Shown here piece after piece: positions 1 through 6,021 of a DNA stretch of 12,400 nucleotides. Source of the DNA: Candidatus Omnitrophota bacterium (lineage in GTDB: Bacteria > Omnitrophota > Gorgyraeia > Aquiviventales > Aquiviventaceae); the NCBI GenBank assembly GCA_023247155.1, contig JAHFGZ010000002.1:1-12400 (forward strand), read 5' to 3'. Position 1 is the stretch's first letter. Each line of letters starts with the position of its first letter. The position numbers were made by a program, and so were the translations under genes. The notes under the pieces are model-generated. The model saw nothing but the letters and a program-made list of their open reading frames with translations. It made no database searches and was not told the DNA's origin.

Positions 1-39
1 CTTCGCGAGCGCCGCCAGCAACCGCGAGTCGCCAATCAT
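1..39 (-). CDS. Probable TldE/PmbA, N-terminal fragment
   Basis: Only the first 13 codons lie in the window; they read MIGDSRLLAALAK on the minus strand and run off the left edge. The ATG is 13 bases after the tldD stop codon, so the two would be co-transcribed. A gene directly behind tldD is very often its partner tldE (pmbA), the non-catalytic half of the TldD/TldE peptidase, and a short amphipathic helix is a common beginning in that family. The assignment rests mainly on position; 13 residues cannot prove it. No strong ribosome binding site is visible, only a GAGG about 11 bases before the ATG. Confidence 0.45.
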   Translation of the reverse strand, partial: MIGDSRLLAALAK

Positions 40-52
40 GCCCGGTGAGGCC

Positions 53-1516
53 TCATTGCGCAGGCGCCACGGTCACCCCATCGAACCGGGCGTAGGACGC
101 GCCGTGGCCGACGTGCATCAACTGCATCGGCTCGCCCTTCGCGCAGTTGGGGATCCCCCACAGCCGCCAGTCCTCCCGCCGCCCCACGCCGGTGCACCGG
201 CCCCAGAAGACCGGCGTGATGCCGGTGTAGAGCGGGTTCTTCACGATGCCGCCCCGCCGGCCGTTGACGATCTCCCAGCCGATCTCCGTCGTGAACTGGA
301 AGTTCAGCCGCCGGTCGTCGATCGACCAGCTCTTGTTCGTGGCGAGCAGGTAGCCGTGCCGGACGTCCCGGCAGAGCGCCTCGAGCGTACACGTCCCCGG
401 CTCCAGGTTGACGTTCGTCATCCGCACCAGCGGCGGCACGTCCCAGCCTTCCGCGCGCATCGCGCCCCCGCTCGCCGGCAGCCCGATGCGCGCGGCCGAC
501 TCGCGGGAGCTGAGGTAGCCGACGAACCGCCCCTCGCGCACGAGCTCCACCCGTTGCGCCGGCACCCCCTCGTCGTCGAACCCGAAGCTGCCCACCCCGC
601 CGGGGATCGTCGCGTCCGCGACGATGGTGACCTGCGGCGAGCCGTACCGCACGCGGCCCAGGCCCTCCGGCGTGAGGAAGCTGCCGCCCGCGTAGCTGAG
701 CTCCTGCCCGAGCGCGCGGTCCAGCTCCGCCGGGTGGCCGCACGACTCATGGAGCTGCATGACGACCTGGGACGGGTCGAGGATGAGCGTCGTCTCGCCG
801 GCGCGCGGGGGCTTGGCGCGGAGGAGCTGCAGCGCCTCCTCGCGGGCGGTCGCCGCGCCCCCCACGAGGTCGAGCTGCTTGACGTACTCGAAGCCGGCCT
901 GCGCGAGGGCGCCGTGATGGGAGTTGGGGAAGCTGCGCAGCTGCACCTCGTCCCCGTGCTGGACGACGACCTCAAGCCCCGCCCCGCTTTCGATGAGGAG
1001 CTGGTCGATCACCGAGCCCTCGGTGGAGCAGAGCAGCTTGCGGCGCTTGTAGAAGTCCATGTGGGTGGTCGCCCGCTGCACCGCGTTCGGTCCGAGGAGC
1101 GTCGTGTTCGCCCAGAGGAGGTAGTCGAGCTTCTTGGCGAGCGGCACGTCGAACGGGTCGATGGCGCAGCGGGAGACGTGGCGGGCGCGGGCGGGGGCAA
1201 CCGGCGCGAGCGGCCGGGGCGAGCGGTTGACCGTCGCGGCGGCGCGGGCCAGGTCCAGGGCCTGCGCGGCGGTCCGGACGAGGGCGGCCCGCGTCAGATG
1301 CGGCGTGGCGGCGAAGCCCCACGAGCCGCGGTGGAGGATGCGGACCCCGACGCCCGCGCTCTCGTACAGGCTGATGGAGCTCGCGCGGCCGTCTTCCGCC
1401 ACGAGGTGTTCGTGGAGGAGGTGCTCGTGGCGCACGTCCGCGTAGTCCACGCCGCGCCGCTTGAGGTCGCGCACGATCCCGGTGACGAGTTCGCGGGGCA
1501 CCGACTGCTCTCTCAT
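53..1516 (-). CDS. tldD: TldD metallopeptidase (TldD/TldE complex)
   Basis: A complete 487-residue protein of the TldD/PmbA family, at the usual length for TldD. In known systems TldD and TldE form a cytoplasmic heterodimeric zinc protease that trims unfolded or modified peptides, for example in microcin B17 maturation and CcdA turnover. The metal motif HExxxH is present as HESCGH at residues 256-261. A Cys at 458 in the segment IPNCAKGEP is the likely further zinc ligand, at the position where the family carries one near its C terminus. The glycine-rich stretch PGGVGSFGFDDEG (305-317) and the segment LLATNKSWSIDDRRLNFQ (390-407) are also family-like. This is therefore the catalytic subunit. 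The start is the first in-frame ATG; it has no convincing Shine-Dalgarno sequence. It is divergent from the ATP-grasp gene and followed by the probable tldE. Confidence 0.93.
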   Translation of the reverse strand: MREQSVPRELVTGIVRDLKRRGVDYADVRHEHLLHEHLVAEDGRASSISLYESAGVGVRILHRGSWGFAATPHLTRAALVRTAAQALDLARAAATVNRSPRPLAPVAPARARHVSRCAIDPFDVPLAKKLDYLLWANTTLLGPNAVQRATTHMDFYKRRKLLCSTEGSVIDQLLIESGAGLEVVVQHGDEVQLRSFPNSHHGALAQAGFEYVKQLDLVGGAATAREEALQLLRAKPPRAGETTLILDPSQVVMQLHESCGHPAELDRALGQELSYAGGSFLTPEGLGRVRYGSPQVTIVADATIPGGVGSFGFDDEGVPAQRVELVREGRFVGYLSSRESAARIGLPASGGAMRAEGWDVPPLVRMTNVNLEPGTCTLEALCRDVRHGYLLATNKSWSIDDRRLNFQFTTEIGWEIVNGRRGGIVKNPLYTGITPVFWGRCTGVGRREDWRLWGIPNCAKGEPMQLMHVGHGASYARFDGVTVAPAQ

Positions 1517-1524
1517 GGACGCTC

Positions 1525-1554
1525 ACTGTACCATACCCCCCATCCCCGCCTCAA
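1525..1554 (-). promoter_or_regulatory. Possible tldD promoter
   Basis: On the minus strand there is a TTGAGG (complement of 1549-1554), 18 bases, then TGG-TACAGT (-10 at 1525-1530), an extended -10 arrangement. Initiation would fall only a couple of bases before the tldD ATG at 1516, implying a leaderless or nearly leaderless message. That fits the lack of a Shine-Dalgarno sequence, but both hexamers are imperfect. Confidence 0.3.
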
Positions 1555-1555
1555 G

Positions 1556-1597
1556 AAAATGGTACCGGAAGAAAATGGCGCCGGTTCCATTTTTCTC
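1556..1597. repeat. Intergenic palindromic GGnnCCGGnnCC repeat pair (copy 1)
   Basis: Two adjoining units share the form GAAAATGG-nn-CCGG. The second is a near-perfect palindrome: AAAATGG, CG, CCGG, TT, CCATTTT, centred on CCGG. The same unit, also as a pair, occurs at 3757-3826, so this is a dispersed element and not a private operator. It occupies most of the 111-base gap between the divergent tldD and ATP-grasp genes. Possible roles are a REP/MITE-like mobile palindrome, a bidirectional terminator-like structure, or a protein binding site; the sequence does not decide between them. Confidence 0.65.
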
Positions 1598-1611
1598 GGC
1601 GCGCGCCTTAG

Positions 1612-1619
1612 TATAGAAT
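1612..1619 (+). promoter_or_regulatory. Possible -10 element of the ATP-grasp gene
   Basis: TATAGAAT lies 8 bases before the ATG at 1628. No good -35 hexamer sits at the right distance; the repeat is there instead. A start site 6-7 bases downstream would give an almost leaderless transcript. The resemblance to the TATAATAGAGG at the htpX promoter is the main support. Confidence 0.25.
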
Positions 1620-1627
1620 AGAGGCCC

Positions 1628-3019
1628 ATGGACTACGTGCCCCGCAGCGTCCTCGACGCGCCATTCCGCCGCTTGGGGCGGCGCGACCTGGTTGACCGGC
1701 TCCACGCGATGCGCGCCCTCGCCGACGTGCGGGGCGTGCGCTACCTCGACGACACCGGCCGCCCGCGGACCATCGACATCGCCCTCAAGCCCTGGGTCCT
1801 CACGAGCGACCAGCTCCTCTCGTTCCACCACGTCGCGCGGCAGCTGAGCGAGGCGTTGCTCCGCCTGGCGCATCTCCATGCCCGGCTGCCCGCCGTGCGG
1901 CGGATCGTCTCGTTTGAGCCCGAGCGCGAGGCGTGGATGCGCCTCTGCGATCACCCGCGCAGCCGGCCGCTCGCCGTCATCGGGCGCCTCGACTCCACGG
2001 CGGTCTATGACCACCCGCGCTGGCAGGGACGCTTCCGGATGCTGGAGCCCAACGCCGTGGGCGTCGGCGGCGTGCGCTACGCCCCGGCCGCGTGCTCCAT
2101 CGCGATGGACGTCGTCGGCGACCTGCTCACGCGCGCCCTGCCGGGTCGCGCCATCACCGCGACGCCGGACCCCCGGCAGCTCCTGGTGGATGAGCTGCGC
2201 GCGGTCGCCAGGCGCCTGGGCCGCCCGTTGCGCGGGGTCGCCCTCATCGAGAACACGGACTTCACGACGGGGACGGACGAGTTCCAAGAGCTCGCCCGCG
2301 ACCTCGCCCAGCGGGGCCTGCGGACCGTGGTGGCGGACCCGCGCGACCTGCGCCTGGCCCGCGGCGGCCTCGCCGCCAAGGGCGTGCCGGTGGACCTCCT
2401 CTACCGGGACTCGGAGCTGGCCGAGTTCGTCGCGATGGAGCGCAGCGGGCGGCGCCTCGCCGCGCTGCGCCAGGCCATCCGCGAGGGGCGGCTCGTCTCC
2501 GGCCTCACGTGGGAGTTCGACCAGAAGTCGGCGTGGGAGATCTTCACCGACGCGGCCTACGCGCGGCACTTCACCGCGGCGCAGCGGCGGCTGTTCCGCG
2601 GGCACCTCCTGTGGACGCGGCTCGTGCGCGAGGAGCGCGTGTCGGACCCCGGCGGCCGCCCGGTGGACCTGCCGGCGTTCATCCGGCGCAACCGGCGCCG
2701 TCTCGTCCTGAAACCCAACACGCTCTTCGGCGGGGAAGGGGTGGTCATCGGCCGGACGGTGAGCCAGCGCGCGTGGGAGGAGGAGCTGCACGGGGCGCTT
2801 CATGGCCGCACGCGGTACGTCGTCCAGGAGCTGGCGCCCATCCCGTCCGACGTCTTCCCCCGGCTCACCGACGGCGGCGTGCGCTGGCAGGAGCGCTCCG
2901 TCGTGTCCGGGTTCTTCTTCAGCTCATCGGGGATCGGCCTCGTGGGGCGGTTTTCCGGGCTGCCGGTCGTCAACGTCTCCCGCGGCGGCGGCCTCCTCCC
3001 CGCGCTGTGGGTCCACTGA
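1628..3019 (+). CDS. Circularly permuted ATP-grasp family protein, substrate unknown
   Basis: A 463-residue protein with ATP-grasp features: VLKPNTLFGGEGVVIG at residues 360-375 looks like the nucleotide-binding glycine-rich loop, followed by RYVVQELAP (396-404), and the protein ends in NVSRGGGLLPALWV, a typical closing strand and glycine loop. The N-terminal half has LEPNAVGVGGVRYAPAA (139-155) and LIENTDF (206-212), an order found in circularly permuted ATP-grasp proteins related to glutathionylspermidine synthase-like ligases. Such enzymes usually join a carboxylate to an amine through an acyl phosphate, but neither substrate can be inferred here. There is no signal peptide or membrane segment. 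A weak GAGG at 1621-1624 precedes the ATG by 3 bases. It is divergent from tldD/tldE and 9 bases upstream of an ICMT-family gene. Confidence 0.75.
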   Translation: MDYVPRSVLDAPFRRLGRRDLVDRLHAMRALADVRGVRYLDDTGRPRTIDIALKPWVLTSDQLLSFHHVARQLSEALLRLAHLHARLPAVRRIVSFEPEREAWMRLCDHPRSRPLAVIGRLDSTAVYDHPRWQGRFRMLEPNAVGVGGVRYAPAACSIAMDVVGDLLTRALPGRAITATPDPRQLLVDELRAVARRLGRPLRGVALIENTDFTTGTDEFQELARDLAQRGLRTVVADPRDLRLARGGLAAKGVPVDLLYRDSELAEFVAMERSGRRLAALRQAIREGRLVSGLTWEFDQKSAWEIFTDAAYARHFTAAQRRLFRGHLLWTRLVREERVSDPGGRPVDLPAFIRRNRRRLVLKPNTLFGGEGVVIGRTVSQRAWEEELHGALHGRTRYVVQELAPIPSDVFPRLTDGGVRWQERSVVSGFFFSSSGIGLVGRFSGLPVVNVSRGGGLLPALWVH

Positions 3020-3028
3020 GGGCGCTGC

Positions 3029-3751
3029 ATGTCGTGGAAGCGCTTCACCAAACCCCGGTTTCTGTTTGTCTACCCCTTGACAGTCGCGCTCTTCCTATTC
3101 GCGCATGTGACGGAACGCTCCTTTCGAGCCGGCATGATCCTGATTATCTTGGGGGAGTTGGTGCGCGGCTGGGCGAACGGGCATGTGGGGCATCTCAAGG
3201 TCAACTGGACCCAGAAATGGCGCGGGGATGCCAAGATCGGCCGGCTGGTCACCGCGGGCCCCTATGCGTTTGTCCGGCACCCCCTCTACCTCGGCACCCT
3301 GGTGATCGGCGCCGGATTTTGCTTGATGGTGAACAATCCGTGGTTGACGCTTGCGGCGCTCGCCGGGTTCCTCAGCGTGTACCACAGAACCATGGCCCAG
3401 GAAGAAGCGTTGCTCCGTGATGAGTGCAGCCAGGAGTACCTCGCGTACCAGGCGGCCGTGCCGCGCCTGGTGCCGAGGTGGCATCGGTACGCGCGCCGCC
3501 AGGGCGAGTGGAGCTGGAGGGGGATTGCGGCCAGCAAGGAATGGAAGACGGCGATCTGGATCATGGTCCTGGCGATCTCGGTCTATTTTTGGGAAGAGTG
3601 GGTGCAGGAGCGGGGGCGGTTGTTGGAGGAGCGGCACGCCTATCGGCTCTTCCTGCTGACCCTGCTGCTCCTCCTCATAGCGCTCGACGGGTTCATGGAG
3701 GTGCTGACGCGCCGCATGAAAGCCAAGGCGCGGACCGGCCTCCAGCCCTGA
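3029..3751 (+). CDS. ICMT-family membrane methyltransferase, copy 1
   Basis: A 240-residue integral membrane protein of the isoprenylcysteine carboxyl methyltransferase (ICMT/PEMT-like) family. The family's SAM-binding signature is clear: GPYAFVRHPLYLG at residues 77-89, then EE at 125-126 and a Tyr-rich segment ending LVPRW at 147-151. Hydrophobic segments are near 11-28, 34-48, 86-101, 103-120, 173-188 and 206-223. Family members methylate carboxyl, phospholipid or small-molecule acceptors at the membrane; the acceptor here is unknown. About 80 residues follow the catalytic motif and add two more membrane spans, as in the second ICMT-family gene of this window. The ATG is 9 bases after the ATP-grasp stop with GAGG at 3018-3021, so the two are probably one transcript. 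GC looks somewhat lower than in the ATP-grasp gene. Confidence 0.82.
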   Translation: MSWKRFTKPRFLFVYPLTVALFLFAHVTERSFRAGMILIILGELVRGWANGHVGHLKVNWTQKWRGDAKIGRLVTAGPYAFVRHPLYLGTLVIGAGFCLMVNNPWLTLAALAGFLSVYHRTMAQEEALLRDECSQEYLAYQAAVPRLVPRWHRYARRQGEWSWRGIAASKEWKTAIWIMVLAISVYFWEEWVQERGRLLEERHAYRLFLLTLLLLLIALDGFMEVLTRRMKAKARTGLQP

Positions 3752-3756
3752 CCCAA

Positions 3757-3826
3757 CATGGCACCGGCTCCTTTTTTCCCACGGCGGCGCCTGGCATCGG
3801 GAAAAATAGCACCGGTTCCCTTTTTC
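3757..3826. repeat. Palindromic GGnnCCGGnnCC repeat pair (copy 2)
   Basis: Two units, TGGCACCGGCTCC and TAGCACCGGTTCC, face each other across a hairpin-like centre (TTTTTTCCC near 3772-3780 against GGGAAAAAT near 3800-3808). The left arm at 3760-3780 and the inverted right arm match at 16 of 21 positions by hand. The units are of the same type as at 1556-1597. The element starts 5 bases after the ICMT stop codon, so it could also end that transcript. It extends into any msrB reading frame begun at the ATG at 3758. Confidence 0.65.
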
Positions 3827-3863
3827 GCGCTTTGGCTGCTGGTCTTCGGATGCAGGGAGGGAA

Positions 3864-3869
3864 AGGAGG
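3864..3869 (+). promoter_or_regulatory. Ribosome binding site deciding the msrB start
   Basis: AGGAGG (within AAAGGAGGGG) lies 2 bases before the ATG at 3872 and 5 before the ATG at 3875. It supports a cytoplasmic start here over the ATG at 3758, which lies inside the repeat and has no comparable site. Confidence 0.6.
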
Positions 3870-3871
3870 GG

Positions 3872-4354
3872 ATGATGAACGCGCAGGAAGGATCGGCGAC
3901 GCCGGCCTCATGGAAGACGTGCCCGGTGCCCACGGACGCGGAGCTGCGCCGGCTGCTCACGCCTGAGCAGTACGCCATCGTGCGCCAGCAAGGCACCGAG
4001 CGGCCGTTCCACAACGCGTACTGGAACAACAAGGCGGCAGGCCTCTACGTCGACATCGTGACGGGCGAGCCGCTCTTCGCCTCGATGCACAAGTTCGATT
4101 CCAACACCGGCTGGCCGAGCTTCACCGAGCCCATCGACAAGGCGCGGATCGCGTTCGTGGCGGACACGGGCCACGGCATGGTCCGGACCGAGGTGCGCGC
4201 CAGGCGCAGCCACGCGCACCTCGGGCACGTCTTCGACGACGGCCCGCCGCCGAGCGGCCAGCGCTACTGCATCAACTCGGCCGCCCTGCGGTTCATCCCG
4301 GTCGAGCGCCTGGAGGCCGAGGGCTACGGCGACTACCTCGCGCTGTTTCAATAA
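3872..4354 (+). CDS. msrB: Peptide-methionine (R)-S-oxide reductase MsrB
   Basis: MsrB reduces the R-sulfoxide of protein methionine. From this start it has 160 residues. Family motifs are all present: EPLFASMHKFDSNTGWPSF (66-84), HLGHVFDDGP (116-125) and RYCINSAALRF (131-141), with the catalytic Cys at 133. The two CxxC zinc pairs of many MsrBs are absent, as in the zinc-free subgroup. The position before GWPSF that often holds the recycling Cys is Thr79, so a resolving Cys would have to be elsewhere (Cys17 is the only other) or absent. The start is uncertain: the frame is open back to an ATG at 3758, and that longer form would carry FALWLLVFGC, a plausible lipoprotein signal. The stop TAA directly abuts the ATG of an exonuclease gene remnant. 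Confidence 0.92.
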   Translation: MMNAQEGSATPASWKTCPVPTDAELRRLLTPEQYAIVRQQGTERPFHNAYWNNKAAGLYVDIVTGEPLFASMHKFDSNTGWPSFTEPIDKARIAFVADTGHGMVRTEVRARRSHAHLGHVFDDGPPPSGQRYCINSAALRFIPVERLEAEGYGDYLALFQ

Positions 4355-4429
4355 ATGGGTGAGCGGCTCGTGCTTGATCTCGAAACGCAGCGGGACGTCG
4401 CCGAGGTGGAGGGGCGACGATGGAGCTCC
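4355..4429 (+). pseudogene. Remnant of the 5' end of the exonuclease-WYL gene
   Basis: Starting at the ATG directly after the msrB stop, the translation ERLVLDLETQRDVAEVEG matches EKLVLDLETQRDFAEVEG at the start of the intact gene at 6014-6841. By hand, 63 of 76 aligned columns are identical (4355-4429 against 6017-6092). Nine of the first 20 codons differ and six of those changes are synonymous, so the copies diverged while this one was still coding. A one-base deletion after GAGGGGCG then breaks the frame, and similarity stops after ATGGAGCTCC. Reading on in the first frame gives a 34-codon ORF ending at 4459, inside the cmoA start region, so it may still be translated and couple cmoA to msrB. 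Confidence 0.8.
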
Positions 4430-4432
4430 GCC

Positions 4433-4437
4433 GGAGG
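4433..4437 (+). promoter_or_regulatory. Ribosome binding site for cmoA
   Basis: GGAGG lies 8 bases before the ATG at 4446. It fixes the cmoA start there and not at the upstream in-frame ATG at 4359, which lies in the exonuclease remnant. Confidence 0.7.
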
Positions 4438-4445
4438 TGCGGGCG

Positions 4446-5201
4446 ATGGCCACGGATAAGCTCTTTCGGAAACGCCAACGTCTGGTGAGCGACTTTACGT
4501 TTGGCCGACACACCGCCAAGGTGTTCGATGATATGCTCACCCGCTCCGTGCCCTTCTACGGCGAGATCCAGCGGATGATTGGGGAACTCGCCGCAGACTT
4601 TGCTGTTGAGGGGAGCAATCTCTACGACCTTGGCTGCTCGACGGGGAACACCTTTTGTCTGCTCGATCCGCTCGTCTCGAAGGGCGTCCGGTTTGTCGGG
4701 GTCGATTCCTCGCCGGAGATGCTGGCCAAGGCGCGCGAGAAGGTGAAGCGCCACGGCATGCAGCGAGCGCATGAATTCGTCTGCGCCGATCTGAATCGTG
4801 GCGTGCAGGTCACCAACGCCTCGGTGGTCATCATGATCCTGACGCTGCAGTTCATCCGACCGCTCTACCGACATACGCTCATCAAGAGCATTGCCAGCGG
4901 GATGAACGACCAGGGCTGCTTCATTCTGGTCGAAAAAGTTCTCCCGAGGGACTCCATGTTGAACCGGCTGTTCATCAAGTACTACTACGCGTTCAAGGAA
5001 CGCCAGGGCTATACCACGATGGAAATCGCCCAGAAACGGGAAGCCTTGGAGAACGTGCTCGTCCCGTATCGGCTCGAGGAGAATCAGGAGCTGCTGTTGA
5101 GCAGCGGCTTCAGTCAGTGTGACGTGTTTTTCAAGTGGTACAACTTCTGCGGGCTGGTCGCACTCAAGACGCGGCACGACTCCCCGGCCAAGGCGGAGTG
5201 A
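4446..5201 (+). CDS. cmoA: Carboxy-S-adenosyl-L-methionine synthase CmoA
   Basis: A 251-residue SAM-dependent enzyme closely resembling E. coli CmoA (247 residues) along its whole length. CmoA converts SAM and prephenate to carboxy-SAM, which CmoB uses to finish the cmo5U34 tRNA wobble modification. Motifs: SVPFYGEIQRMIGELA (34-49), the SAM loop YDLGCSTG (60-67), VGVDSSPEML (84-93), TLQF (133-136), and GYTTMEIAQKREALENV (188-204), where Arg198 corresponds to the carboxylate-binding Arg199 of E. coli, so carboxy-SAM chemistry is expected. The protein ends in the CmoA-like segment NFCGLVALK. GC is visibly lower (48% and 58% in two sampled 60-base lines against 68% in the downstream exonuclease). 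It is followed after 5 bases by an ICMT-family gene. No cmoB is in the window. Confidence 0.88.
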   Translation: MATDKLFRKRQRLVSDFTFGRHTAKVFDDMLTRSVPFYGEIQRMIGELAADFAVEGSNLYDLGCSTGNTFCLLDPLVSKGVRFVGVDSSPEMLAKAREKVKRHGMQRAHEFVCADLNRGVQVTNASVVIMILTLQFIRPLYRHTLIKSIASGMNDQGCFILVEKVLPRDSMLNRLFIKYYYAFKERQGYTTMEIAQKREALENVLVPYRLEENQELLLSSGFSQCDVFFKWYNFCGLVALKTRHDSPAKAE

Positions 5202-5206
5202 GCGCC

Positions 5207-5965
5207 GTGGAGACCATGCGCCGCTGGAACATGGCTGCTGGGAATTTCTTTTTCCGGCACCGGAATGCGCTCTTTCCGGTCTGCTTTGTGCTCGTGCCCC
5301 TGATCGGCAGGCCCACGAGGATGGGGAACCCCGCGCTTGACCTGGGGCTGACGATCGTCGGCACGCTGGTCGCCCTGCTCGGTCAGCTGATGCGCCTGGT
5401 GACGATCGGATACGAGTACATTGAGCGCGGCGGCAGGGAGGGGAAGGTCTACGCCAGTCACCTGGTCCGGGGCGGGGTCTATGCCCTGACGCGCAATCCC
5501 ATGTATGTCGGGAATGCGCTCATTGCGGTGGGGATGACGATGGTGGCCGGCGCAGCCCTGGTCTATCTGGTGGTGCTGCCCCTGTTCCTGGGTATCTATC
5601 AGGCGATCGTCGCGGCGGAGGAGGGCTATCTGCGAGGGCGGTTCGGCACGGCCTACGAACAATACTGCGCCGCGGTGAACCGGTGGTGGCCCTCGTGGCG
5701 TCGGCTTCCCAGCGCGTTGGGAGGTGCGCGGTACGACTGGAGGAGCGCCGTGCGGAAGGAGCTCAGCACGACCGCTGGGCTGCTGACGGGCTTCATCGTA
5801 CTGCCGGTCTGGCGGACGTTCTATTTGGAGGGCTTCGCCGCCGCGAAAGCCAACGCCCCTTGGGCGCTGCTGTTGGAGCTGATGGTGCTCTCGCTCTACG
5901 GAGTCCTGGTCTTTCTGAAACACCACCGGCGGTTCTTTTATATCGCACCCGAGTCCATGAGATGA
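5207..5965 (+). CDS. ICMT-family membrane methyltransferase, copy 2
   Basis: About 252 residues from the GTG at 5207, which has GGAG at 5195-5198 with 8-base spacing; an ATG at 5216 is the alternative. The SAM-binding ICMT signature is GGVYALTRNPMYVG (89-102), with EE at 138-139, two Tyr at 150 and 153, and WPSW (161-164). Hydrophobic segments are near 21-33, 45-65, 103-115, 117-134, 190-205 and 218-236. It shares its overall plan with the gene at 3029-3751, including the C-terminal extension (a KE after the conserved W, then two membrane spans), but is clearly diverged from it. Its position 5 bases behind cmoA suggests co-translation and possibly use of carboxy-SAM, which is only an inference. 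The acceptor substrate is unknown. Its stop codon overlaps the ATG of a miaB-like remnant (ATGA). Confidence 0.8.
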   Translation: METMRRWNMAAGNFFFRHRNALFPVCFVLVPLIGRPTRMGNPALDLGLTIVGTLVALLGQLMRLVTIGYEYIERGGREGKVYASHLVRGGVYALTRNPMYVGNALIAVGMTMVAGAALVYLVVLPLFLGIYQAIVAAEEGYLRGRFGTAYEQYCAAVNRWWPSWRRLPSALGGARYDWRSAVRKELSTTAGLLTGFIVLPVWRTFYLEGFAAAKANAPWALLLELMVLSLYGVLVFLKHHRRFFYIAPESMR

Positions 5966-6021
5966 CGAGGCGTCTCGCGGTCATTACTTACGGGTGACGG
6001 ATGGACGAGCGAGATGATGGC
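5962..6021 (+). pseudogene. Possible remnant of a miaB-type gene start
   Basis: Translation from the ATG overlapping the ICMT stop gives MTRRLAVITYG, a TGA stop, then RMDERDDG. Members of the MiaB/RimO methylthiotransferase family begin with a short strand followed by TYGCQMNERDSE or similar, so TYG-stop-RMDERD matches with the iron-sulfur Cys codon changed from TGC or TGT to TGA. Similarity ends where the exonuclease ORF begins at 6014-6017. The match is short and made by eye from family knowledge; coincidence is possible. Confidence 0.45.

Noticed and set aside
38..1621. 527-codon open frame on the plus strand opposite tldD
   Set aside because: It is the high-GC shadow of tldD: low-complexity Arg/Ala/Gly/Pro/Val composition, no domain, while the minus strand has intact TldD motifs.
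1523..2803. 426-codon minus-strand frame over the ATP-grasp gene and intergenic repeat
   Set aside because: Its composition is shadow-like and the ATP-grasp motifs lie on the plus strand.
4359..4445. An upstream start for CmoA at 4359
   Set aside because: Those 29 codons are out-of-frame reading of the exonuclease remnant; the ATG at 4446 has a well-placed GGAGG and gives the normal CmoA length.
5135..5206. A start for the second ICMT gene at 5135, inside cmoA
   Set aside because: The extra residues overlap cmoA coding sequence and do not resemble the family; the GTG at 5207 has a good ribosome binding site.
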